Origin: Humulus lupulus
Taxonomy: Eukaryota > Streptophyta > Magnoliopsida > Rosales > Cannabaceae
Reading direction: 5' to 3'
DNA: 64,000 bases
NCBI RefSeq assembly: GCF_963169125.1
Contig: NC_084800.1
Location: 145,572,397-145,636,396, forward strand
Position numbers and translations under genes: made by a program. The notes beneath the pieces were generated by a model that searched no databases, had not been told where the DNA came from, and was given only the letters and a program-made list of their open reading frames with translations. Positions 35,593-44,761 of this stretch are shown in pieces; position 1 is the first letter of the stretch; each line of letters starts with the position of its first letter.

Positions 35593-35913
35593 GTGGTGAC
35601 AGGTCAGATTTCTATTGTTGGTTCTTCATTTACTGTATTGATTAATTCAAGAGCTACTCATTCATTTGTATCTGCTAGACTGATAGACCATTTGTGTAGA
35701 CCTTGTGATCTGTATGCTAGGGGATATAGAATTTTGTTGCCAATTAGGGAACTGGTAGTCTTTAGAAGGTGGTTTAGAGCACTACCAGTGGAGATAGAAA
35801 GTACCGAGTTATCTATGGATCTGATTCAATTGATGATGGATGATTTTGGGGATGGATTTGTTTGCAAAGTATGGGGAGATGATAAACTGCAAACGAAGGA
35901 TGGTAACTTTTGA
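35593..35913 (+). pseudogene. Tekay-like aspartic protease, active site mutated
   Basis: Reads VVTGQISIVGSSFTVLI, then NSRATHSFVSARLIDHLCRP. The active-site D-S-G is N-S-R: GAT is AAT and GGA is AGA, two G-to-A changes. Later blocks resemble those on the minus strand at 1-350 (LLPIRELVVFRRWFRALPVE). It would process the gag-pol polyprotein; without the aspartate it cannot. Confidence 0.87.
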
Positions 35914-35971
35914 ACCTAAAAAAGAGGAATCCTTTGTGTTTGTGGGGATGGTGAGTGGACCATGAGTACCT

Positions 35972-37360
35972 ATGATCTCTGCATTGAGAGCTGGAAACCT
36001 GTTGCAAGAAGGTTGCATAGGATTCCTAGGAAACATAGTAGATACCTCTAAGGTTTTTTCAGCTGGACCTGGTGAGACCAGGTTGGTGTATGAGTTTCCT
36101 GATGTGTTTCTAGAAGACCTGCCACGGTTTTCCCCACACCGAGGAATCGAATTTGTCATAGAATTGACACAAGGAATGGAACCAGTATCGAGGACACCTT
36201 ATAGAATGGCTCCAGTAGAGTTAAAGGAATTGCAGATTTAGTTGCAAGAATTACTGGATCTAGGATTCATTAGAACCAGCTTTTCACTATGGGGTGCTCC
36301 AGTGCTGTTTGTAAAGAAGAAGGACGGGTCCTTAAGAATGTGTATCAATTATTAAGAGCTAAATAAGTTGACTATTAAGAATAAGTACCCACTGCACACG
36401 ATTGACGACTTATTTGATTAGTTACAATGAAAGACATTATTTTACAAGATTGACCTCCGGTCTGGCTACCATCAGTTGAGGATTAAGGAAGAGGTCATAT
36501 CAAAGACCATGTTTTGTACGAGGTATGGACATTATGAATTCTTGGTCATGTTGTTTGGGTTAACCAATGCCCCAGCAGCCTTTATGGACTTAATGAATAG
36601 GGTATTCAGGGATTATTTGGATAAGTTTGTAATTGTGTTCATTAATAATATACTAGTGTACACCAAATTAGAAACACAACACGGGCGACATCGTCGTTTA
36701 GTATTACAGAGGATGGGGGAGCATAAGTTGTATGCTAAGTTTAGTAAGTGTGAATTCTGGTCACCCCAATTAACATTTCATGGCCATATTGTGAGTAAGG
36801 AGGGGATTCTGGTGGACCCAGCCAAGATAGGGGCAGTGAGAGATTGGCCGAGACCAAGTAGTGTACCAGGGTTTAGAAGCTTCCTGGGGTTAGCAGGATG
36901 CTATCGGCGATTTTTTGAGGGATTCTCAAGAATAGCAACACCATTGACGAAGTTAACACGTAAGAAGAAAAAGTTTATTTTGACAAATAGATGTGAGAAC
37001 AGTTTCAAGGAGTTGAAGCGACGACTGATTACTGCTCTGGTACTGAGTCTTCAATCAAACTAGGAAAAGTTTGTGGTCTACTATGATGCTTTGAGGTATT
37101 GTTTGGGTTGTGTATTGATGCCAGTTGGAAAGGTGATAGCCTATGATTCTAGACAGTTGAAGGAGTATGAATAGAGGTATCCCACTCATGACTTGGAACT
37201 CGCAGCAGTGTTATTCTCACTAAAGGTATGGAGGCACTACCTGTATGGAGAAAAGTGTGAAATATACACTGATCATAAAAGTTTGAAATATTTCCTCACT
37301 CTAGGGTAGGCCAGTGTGGTGGCTGACGCATTGAGTCGGAGGCGTCCAGGGTAGTTATTT
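35972..37360 (+). pseudogene. Tekay-like reverse transcriptase and RNase H
   Basis: Blocks in order: VYEFPDVFLEDLPRFSPHRG (about 36086), [36 protein letters not shown] (36297-36350), [47 protein letters not shown] and the catalytic block, which reads FINNILVYT at about 36639-36665. Both catalytic aspartates (IDD) are asparagines through GAT-to-AAT changes. The thumb [16 protein letters not shown] and [14 protein letters not shown] follow. RNase H includes [36 protein letters not shown] and [11 protein letters not shown], ending ADALSRR (about 37325-37342). About six stops, several from CAG or TGG to TAG. Confidence 0.9.
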
Positions 37361-37374
37361 AGTGCAAGACATAA

Positions 37375-38580
37375 ATCAGCAAAAGTTAGCTAAAGAAATG
37401 ATGAGAGCGGGAATCGAACTAGTAGTTGGTCAGCTAGACAACATTACCCTTCACTCCACACTTCTTGAGAGAACCAAAGAAGCGCAGAAGAAGGGATCCT
37501 CAGGTGAAGAAACACAGGGAGAATATCTTAGCTAGTTTGGCTAGAGACTTTACTATTTCAGAGGCAGAGTTGTTGAGATATAAAAATGGGATTTGCGTTC
37601 CGATGGATTCTAGTATCAGGCGAGAGATTCTGGATAAGTCTCATACCACTCCTTATTCCCTAGATCCTGGTACAATGAATATGTACCAATATCTAAAGGT
37701 CTTGTATTGGTGGCTAGGAATGAAGAAGGATGTGGTGGATTATGTGGCCAAGTGTTTAACCTGTCAGTAGGTGAAGGTTAAACACCAAAGGCCAGCAGGG
37801 TTGTTGCAGCCTTTAAGAATTCCATAGTTGAAGTGGGAATATATTACAATGGACTTCGCAATTGGACTACTGAGAATAGTGGGGCAACATGCTTCTGTGT
37901 GGGTGATCGTAGATAGGTATACCAAATCGGCCCACTTTCTGCCCGTTAAAACAAATTATACAGTGGAGTAGTATGCTGAATTGTACATTAAAGAGATTGT
38001 GCGTCTCCATGGGGCTCCGAAGTCAAAGAGATTGTCATACAAGAACCCCACATCCACCTCTATGTTTTTAGAAAGCTTGGAGAAGGCTATAAGCATGCAA
38101 TTCAGATTCAGTACAGCCTATCATCCTCAGACGGCTGGATAGTCTGAGAGGACGATTCAAATGCTCGAGGATATGTTGCGGTCGTATGTGTTAGATTTTT
38201 GGGGATCTTAGAGTAAGTATCTCCCTTTGATTGAGTTTTCTTATAATAACAGTTACCAGGCAACTATCGGAGTGGCCCCATATGAAATGTTGTATGGGAG
38301 GAAATGCATATCACCCATTCATTGGGACAAGTGAGAGAAATTATTTAGGTCCTGAGGTAGTTTAAAGTACTAATGAGGCAATTAAGAAGATTAGAGCTCA
38401 AATGCTTGCCTCCCAGAGTAGACAGAAGAGTTACTCATACTTGAAATGTAGAGATGTAGAGTTTGAAGTAGGTGATTATATGTTTCTCAGAGTTTTTCCT
38501 TTGAGAGGAGTGAAACGATTTGGAGTGAAAGGAAAATTAAGTCCTAGGTTTGTCGCCCCTTTGATATTCTAAAATGAGTT
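37375..38580 (+). pseudogene. Tekay-like integrase
   Basis: The zinc-binding region contains SHTTPYSLDPGTMNMYQYLK and YVAKCLTCQ (37640-37770); the second histidine of the HHCC set appears as D (LDPGT for VHPGT). Core: [18 protein letters not shown] (about 37899-37953, first D kept), EIVRLHGAPKS with the second-D segment scrambled (KRLSYKNPTST), and AYHPQTAG then a stop and SERTIQMLED (38117-38170). [20 protein letters not shown] and YEMLYGRKC follow, then a basic region ending near RVGEVAYR. Confidence 0.87.
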
Positions 38581-38586
38581 GGAGAG

Positions 38587-38900
38587 GTGGCTTACAGATT
38601 AGCTATGCCTCCAACTTTATCAGTAGTTAACAATGTACTCCATGTGTCTATGCTCCCGAAGTACGTATTAGATCCTGCACATGTGTTGAGTTATGAAAAC
38701 TTGGAGTTTCATCAAGATTTGTCTTATGAGGAGAAACCAGTTCAGATCCTAGACAAAAAGGACAAAGTCTTGTGGAACAAGACCATTGCCTTAGTGAAAG
38801 TGCTGTGGAGAAACAACAAAGTAGAATAGGAAACTTAAGAGCTTGGGGCAGATATGTGGCATTGGTATCCCGAACTATTCAGGTAAATTTTGAGGACAAT
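38587..38900 (+). pseudogene. Chromodomain-like integrase tail
   Basis: The segment AYRLAMPPTLSVVNNVLHVS, then MLPKYVLDPAHVLSYENLEF and YEEKPVQILDKKDKVLWNKT, corresponds to the integrase C-terminus plus the short chromodomain-like module of Tekay/Del chromoviruses, thought to guide integration to heterochromatin. It is open for 80 codons to a stop in the KVE...TWE region, followed by WYPELFR. Confidence 0.75.
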
Positions 38901-38907
38901 TTCTATA

Positions 38908-38920
38908 AGGAGAAGAAAGT
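38908..38920 (+). promoter_or_regulatory. Polypurine tract of the Tekay-like element
   Basis: AAGGAGAAGAAAG plus T directly before TGTAACATTCC at 38921. Confidence 0.75.
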
Positions 38921-39528
38921 TGTAACATTCCAAATTTGCTAATAAGGCTTAGTGCCTTGATTAGTGTGCTAGCTGGGCATAATTGGATTTATATATGAAA
39001 TTAATTAAACATATGTGTGATTATGTGGTATACGTGACTTATATGGTAATACTAATATATATGCATGTGGGTTCGTTCTTGTTAATAAAGGAATATTTGT
39101 AATTTTGGCCCATTAAGGGCTTAAATGTAATTATGTGTGTTAAATGATTAAGACCACCTTATCATGTGGATATATTTACGATATTAGGCTCGAGGTGCTC
39201 CTAGTGAGAAGATTAGCGAAATAGTCACAATGAGGTTGAATACCCGTCTCGGGGTGACCAAGGGGTATTTTGGGAATGTAGTGTGCATTCAGGGTTTATC
39301 TGGTAACGTGTAGTTATTTGATGATTAATTGGGCATGCCGAGATTAATTGAGAATTTATAGGACTACTTGACAATTAGCGGGAAATGTGGCAAAAGACGG
39401 ATTTGTCCTTAGGGGCATTTGGTGAGTAAGGCTCTAGAAAGGGGTAGCTTGGTCTTTTACCCAGCTTAAGTGACTTAGTCACTTGGAACTTTTCAGAACA
39501 AAGGAAAATATTCAAGAACTCAGCTCAG

Positions 39529-39621
<93 letters not shown>

Positions 39622-41193
39622 CTCTTCTCCTCTTGATGCCTTGGAGCGTTTTGATCTTTGGGAAGGAAGAAGCTTGGAAATTTGGGGATTGAAGCTGGGA
39701 TTGGAGTAGGAAACTGTTCAGGGTCATAATTCATAGTTCAGGTAAGCTCTAAACCTTATTTTGAGTAAGCTCTGGTCTAGTTTGTTTTTTTTGAAGTATT
39801 TTGAGTTTTGAACTTAAGGAATTAGGTTGGGCTTGTGATGAGGTTTTCGGTTGAGTTTGTGGGTATTTACTGCTCTAGAAGTATTAAAGATGTTTTGAGA
39901 CTGAATTAAGGGCTTGACGCCACTTTAGGGTAAATACTATTGGGTTTTGCTCGGGGAAAAGGCTGCAGAATTTCTGTTTTCAGGTTTGTGTCGAGGCACT
40001 GTGCTTTATGCCCTGTGGCCTGCGTGCGCGAAATGGCATGGGTGATTTCTAAAATTGCCTAAGTACCCTGGCGCTAACTGGAGCACGCCGCGGCCAGTGT
40101 CTCCAAGGAAAGAGCCCTAAGCTCCCTGACTTGTAAAGCGTTGGTGCCCTATGGACCTAGCCGCGACTCTAACTGAGAAAAATAGCCAAAACATGTTATT
40201 ATGCTCAGAAACTCAACTTAAGGGCTCAAGAAGAATTCTACTACCCAGTTTAGTAGAATTCGAGGTCCTAGAGGCTAATATATTTTTTCCGAAGCTTTTA
40301 ATTGGTTCATGTTTTGGTGATTATTCATTATTACGTTATGACTAGGTAATAATGCTAAGGCTCAAGATTAGGGATCGTTCTTAGGATCACCTTATACTGT
40401 CAGCTTGGGACTCAATGTAAGAAAAATGTTTGTGCAAGTAGAGCAGGGCATGGCCCGACAATCTGTGCTTGTATTTTCCTTAGTGTTATGTGTAATTGTT
40501 TGTGACTATTATGTCATATATGTGTTTGTGACAAAGTAGCAAGGGCCAGGACCGGCAAGGGTCAGAGTCAGAAATAAGCAAGTAGAATGCAGACTGCCAT
40601 GGCATGGCCATCTTAGGGTGTTGTTCTCACCCGCTCGGGTAATCTCATGAACTAAGTACCTGGTAACACACCTTGACCGGCTTCACTCGCTATTGTGAGT
40701 TGTAATGGATGCATGTGAATTGTCTGTTGTGTTCGTTTAGTAATGCTCTTATTGAAATGAATTGTTAAATCCCATGTTCTTGAAGTTTTCTTGCTGGGCC
40801 TTAGCTTACGAGTGATCTATGGTGCAGGTAAAGGCAAGGGAAAAGCCAACTAAGCATGGGTGTTAGGGCATGGAGCGATACATACATGTTTGGCCTACTT
40901 AGCCGTCACGACTAGGGTGTTTTCAAGGAACGCAACATAAATGCATGATCTTGTCTCTTAGGTCGACTGTACAATGATTGGGGAGATGTAAATGTGCCTT
41001 AGACAACATTTTGGGATCTCAATGTAACTATCCTATGAACTTAATGAATGTTTAACCCTTTTCATGTGGAAATTTTATTAAATGAGTCTTTACTTTAGTT
41101 TAATTCACACTTTGGGTCTAACACATCGATTAGCTAGTCAAATACACATTGTAAAACAAAATGGTAACGACTCTAGGGTAGTAGGGTGTTACA
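38921..41193 (+). mobile_element. 3' LTR of the Tekay-like element
   Basis: TGTAACATTCC to GGTGTTACA, 2.27 kb. It pairs with the 5' LTR at 27047-29181 with many substitutions. It carries a long CT repeat (39531-39615), GC boxes (40012-40170), a weakened GTAAGAAAAATG box near 40418 and GGTGCAGGTAAAGGCAAGGG near 40821. Ser/Leu- or Arg/Glu-repeat frames over the CT tract are not genes. Confidence 0.87.
39531..39615. repeat. (CT)n microsatellite in 3' LTR
   Basis: About 42 uninterrupted CT units. The matching place in the 5' LTR (about 27645-27665) has about ten, then CA units. Confidence 0.95.
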
Positions 41194-41198
41194 GTTTT
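41194..41198. repeat. Right target site duplication of Tekay-like element
   Basis: GTTTT, against GCTTT at 27042-27046, directly after the LTR end TTACA. Confidence 0.7.
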
Positions 41199-41455
41199 GG
41201 AATGGGCCTTATCATCTTCGCTCGCCTTGGTCGAAGTCTCTTTTGTGTGCTCGGGCCCAAGTCCGCTCCTCCTTCAACTACTTCTCCATCTTGCGAGTGC
41301 GAGCCTCCTCCTCTCCAAATTTTTGTTGACACGCTTTAGCTCCTCAGGAGGGACTCCTTGACGGGCCCTTACCACAACCAACTCCTCCTAACGTTGCTTC
41401 AGCTCCAAGGACCTAATAGTCATGACGTCCCCCAGGTGCGGCACATAATAGCAGC
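41199..41455 (-). pseudogene. Coiled-coil protein, N-terminal exon fragment
   Basis: Minus-strand continuation of the frame at 26547-27046 on the other side of the Tekay-like insertion. It reads GDVMTIRSLELKQR, a stop, EELVVVRARQGVPPEELKRV and then charged sequence; the last 25 or so codons run open into the insertion site. It begins just after a likely 3' splice site (TTCTTTGCTTTCAG, about 41456-41469). Function unknown. Confidence 0.45.
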
Positions 41456-41532
41456 CTGAAAGCAAAGAACACAACCAATACCAAAGTTGAAGGTTCTTTT
41501 CAAGGACAAATAAAAGTCTGAATGCTTACTCG
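41456..41532 (-). other. Possible intron in the minus-strand coiled-coil frame
   Basis: On the minus strand, CCCGA then GTAAGCATTC (donor) and TTGTGTTCTTTGCTTTCAG (acceptor with pyrimidine tract) bound about 77 bp, a normal size for a short plant intron. The GT-AG pair and pyrimidine tract are seen; splicing is inferred. Confidence 0.4.
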
Positions 41533-41544
41533 GGTAGTGGAGTA

Positions 41545-42475
41545 TTGTCATGAGGCGAGAGATGCAGCTGGAGCTGAGCCAGTTGGTTACTGAGGCCAAC
41601 CTCATTGAAGTTGGACTCCTGAAGAAGGGGAAGCACATCAACAACCTAGACCTGACTCGCTTCAGGAATTCTTCCAATTCTCAGGTGATGGTTGCAGTCC
41701 AGATAAGTTACATTGATGGAATAGCCCACTCCTACTATAACCAGTGGCTATTGGAGGAGCAGTTCAAGAACGATAAGGCATCCCAAGATGCTCTTTGAAC
41801 CAGGAACTCGAGAAGGAGCTCCAGACAGGCATGGAATCCTCATCCCATGTTCAAGTTAAACCCCCCATTATAGTTTATAATGCTAAACTTGTAGGAGATG
41901 GGGGCTACTTATGAGCACGTGTGGGCTTCTCCGTCACTTCTATAGTGTGGCCTCACTGTTGATCATCACTGGCCTAGGAGGAATATGAGGATTACCAAGA
42001 TACGACTGACCCTTATTTATTCAACCCGATGAAATGGATGCCTCCTCGGAGGTCTTGCCTTTGGATGATATGGCATCTTTCCACGCACACTTGTTTTTCC
42101 AGTATGAGGTTAACACCACTCAAGAGATGGGGAAGCTCGTAAGGAAGTCTGCGCATTCAATGCTTCACCCAGAGGAACCATCTAGTGGTGGGGCTTCCTG
42201 GGAAGTCCACATTATCTCGATACTACCATTATTTATAATTTATTAACCTTCTTCTCCTTGTCATTTATAAGTGCTAAAACTTGTTGTTTCTCCTTGCATT
42301 CCAAATGGAATTGGCTGAAGCAATCTGTACCACTAAGAAACAGCATACGGAGATATCAGCTCAAGCCGAGGAGCTCGTGGTTCAAGTTAAAGGGCTCGTA
42401 GTTCAAGTTGAGGGGCCTTGGGTGGAGAATCCACTCATCATTAATCTATCCTCGGGTGGTTCTCCCACTACTTAA
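41545..42475 (+). pseudogene. Unrecognised protein fragments on the plus strand of the Tat 3' region
   Basis: Three open stretches with protein-like composition: 41550-41798 (QLELSQLVTEANLIEVGLLK, then SYIDGIAHSYYNQW), 42034-42246 (LPLDDMASFHAHLFFQYEVN) and 42281-42475 (MELAEAICTTKKQHTEISAQ, then a duplicated heptad-like EELVVQVKGLVVQVEG). They may be one decayed antisense frame of Tat-2, whose pol is on the minus strand. I know no family for them; they could instead be chance frames. Confidence 0.35.
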
Positions 42476-42950
42476 GCGAGGACTTCCAGGGCAAGCGAAG
42501 TCCTTCAAATTGCTAGAGTTCCCAAAGGGGCGGAGAACCCATACATCGAGATCCCCCAGTTATTAATATATCCAAAAAATTATGATGAGTATGATCTTGC
42601 CAAGTACAACACAATGGTGGAGCACTTCAACGCCCATCTGGAGGATGACAACAAGACTTACCATGCACTAGCCTAGTACATCTACCAGTACAAGCCTTCG
42701 GAGGGCAGACCTCTAATGTCTCTAATTGTCAAGGTCGAGTTGGAAAGCATTTTTTTTTAGAAGCTTACCAATCTCATTGCTCCAATAACGACGGAGCTTC
42801 TCTATGGAATAAGCTCTACGATATGCAAGATGACTTCTCATAGCTTTCTGTAGTTTGGGAGCAATAATGAGGCTTCCCACCTCGCAACCTTCTGGTACTC
42901 CACTACGATGGTAATTGCTGGCTTTTTTTTCCTTTGTCATGGAGGGATAA
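42476..42950. other. Tat 3' region, no clear gene
   Basis: Both strands show short frames (plus: YIEIPQLLIYPKNYDEYDLA; minus: a 72-codon frame at 42722-42940) without known motifs. It lies beyond the point near 42953 where Tat-2 integrase similarity stops. Confidence 0.4.
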
Positions 42951-43525
42951 GCGTCATGTTGACCGCTTCCACATGTACATTTTCCTTAGCATGGGCTACA
43001 AAGGAGAAACTCTTCATGACTCCATGTTTTTCACAAAAAGTCATTAAACAACTCACTATCGAATTGTAGGTCGTTTTCGGAAACTATCTTCCTCGGGAAC
43101 CCGTACCGTCAAACAATATTTTTGATGACGAAGTCCAGCACGTTCGTGGAGGTGATCTTAGTGAGAGGCTCGGCCTAAACCCACTTTGTGAAGTAGTTAA
43201 CTACCACAATCGCATACTTTACTCCTCCCTTTCTCGTGGGCAAGGAGCCTATTAAGTCAATGGCCAACACTGCGAAGGATCAAGATTTTTACCCCCCAAC
43301 GTGGTCACCACCGAAGCCCTCATGCACTTATCAAAGGATAAATTTGGCTTCCTGGTCAGAAACACACCTAAGTAACAGCAGTGAATATCCTTGCCTAGAC
43401 AATTTGTTGTCAATGATCACGTACCGATGAGCTTGATAAAGTAGCTTCTGAGCCACTTTCTTGTCTTGTGTTAGGTCTCTGAAGACAAGGTACTTTGTTA
43501 TTGGCTCCATCCAGTTGTCAAAGGG
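42951..43525 (-). pseudogene. Tat-2 integrase
   Basis: Minus strand. The N-terminal part, YQAHRYVIIDNKLSRQGYS, is near 43380-43440. The core has KYAIVVVNYFTKWV (about 43180-43222), where the first catalytic D is N (GAC to AAC). RYGFPRKIVSENDLQFDSEL follows at about 43050-43110, with the second D as E, and then VHVEAVN near 42960. The zinc region is partly deleted. Similarity stops near 42953. Confidence 0.8.
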
Positions 43526-44100
43526 CTAGAAAATTTCCATTTCCTCAAGCACTACGATGCTTGGAGAAGCCAAGTAGTCAATTGAGACTACATCGAGCAT
43601 CTCGATGTCTTTGGTGGTAGCTACATTGGCCAAAGCATCAGCGTTGGACTTTTGTCCCCGTGGAACTTGTCCAATGGTAAATCTCTTGAAATTTTGTAGC
43701 ATTTCATGGGTCTTGTCCAAGTATGCAGTCATCTTGGTTCCTTGATCTTGGTACTCTCCGATGACTTGGTTCACAACCAGCTGAGAAATGTTGTATATTT
43801 CAAGTCCCTCAGCTTTAAGCTCTAGGGTAACTAGCAATCCGACTATAAGGGTCTCATACTCACCTCATTGTTCGAGGCATCAAAACCGAATCTTAGGGGA
43901 TTGTGAAATCTATGTCCTTCGGGGGACATCAAGATTAATCCTTCTCTGGCCTCATTTTAATTGGAGAACCCCTCCACATACAGCTTCCACACGGGCCCAG
44001 CAGGTTGGGAATCCTCAGGCCTTTTCATACATTCTGGTGCACTCTACGATGAACTCCATCAGTGCTTGTCCCTTTATGGTAGTCCTCAGGTGGTAACAAA
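43526..44100 (-). pseudogene. Tat-2 second RNase H (archaeal-type)
   Basis: Minus strand. MEGFSN-like and RFHNPLRFGFDASNNEVSYE region (about 43850-43990), LVTLELKAEGLEIYNISQLV (where SDSQLV is usual, so a catalytic D is lost), NQVIGEYQDQGTKMTAYLDK and KSNADALANVATTKDIEMLD. A second RNase H between the normal one and integrase is a known feature of the Tat lineage. Open for 103 codons at 43526-43837. Confidence 0.75.
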
Positions 44101-44761
44101 TATCGAACTGGCTAAGTTCTAGTGGCCTCTTAAGGAGTCTCCCAGAAGAATCTAGCTTTTGGAGGATTTTCCTAAGAGGCTGGTTGGTGAGAACTTTAAT
44201 AGGATGTGCCTAGAAGTGGGGTCTGAGTTTCCAAGAAGCTATCATCAAGCAAAAAGTTAGCTATTCCATGAGTGGATATCTGGACTTTGCTTCGAGGAGT
44301 CTCTTACTCACATAGTAGATAGGATGTTGGGAGCGACCTTCCTCGCGTACTAGGGCTGCACTGATGGTGTTCTCCATGATGGCCATGTTGAGGAGTAGGG
44401 TCTCTCCGTCCACGAGCTTTGAAAAAATTTGAGGATTCGACATGTGTGCCTTGAGCTGCTCGAAAACTTGCTCACATTCCAATGTCCATTTAATTTTTTA
44501 ACCACCTGGGAGGGTGTTAAAAAATTGGATGCACTTGTCAGTAGCCTTTGACAGCTGAAAGTTGTTATTCAACTAGTCTAACTTTGCACATCTTTGTGCT
44601 CCATGGGAGACGACATCTCTATCAAGGCTCTGATCTTCTCGATATTTTCTTCAATTCCTCCAGCACTCAATATAAATTTGAGGAACTTCCCAAAGGCTAC
44701 CCTAAATGTGCACTTTTTGGGGTTCAACATCATCCCAAACTTGCAGAGGATATAGAATGCT
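44101..44761 (-). pseudogene. Tat-2 reverse transcriptase end and first RNase H
   Basis: Minus strand from the solo LTR edge: FYILCKFGMMLNPKKCTFRV, LKFILSAGGIEENIEKIRAL and MEHKDVQS (thumb), then WTLECEQVFEQLKAHMSNPQ, LLLNMAIMENTISAALVREE and HPIYYVSKRLLEAKSRYPLM (44261-44482), the RNase H of Ty3/gypsy. Several stops. It continues the reverse transcriptase at 47490-47865. Confidence 0.82.
44757..44761. repeat. Left target site duplication (ATGCT) of solo LTR
   Basis: ATGCT at 44757-44761 and again at 47490-47494, exactly flanking the LTR. Confidence 0.9.

Larger units (their letters stand above)
27047..41193 (+). mobile_element. Complete but dead Tekay-like gypsy element holding copia A
   Basis: Order: 5' LTR, initiator-Met primer binding site, leader, gag start, copia A insertion (29640-35207), gag end, protease, reverse transcriptase/RNase H, integrase, chromodomain-like tail, polypurine tract, 3' LTR. 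Both LTRs and flanking 5-bp duplications are present. Without copia A it is about 8.6 kb, short because gag lacks its core. Protease and reverse transcriptase catalytic aspartates are lost. The LTRs differ by many substitutions and about 140 bp in length, so the insertion is old. Confidence 0.85.

Noticed and set aside
39483..39734. Open frames of Ser/Leu or Arg/Glu repeats on both strands
   Set aside because: They are translations of the CT microsatellite in an LTR.
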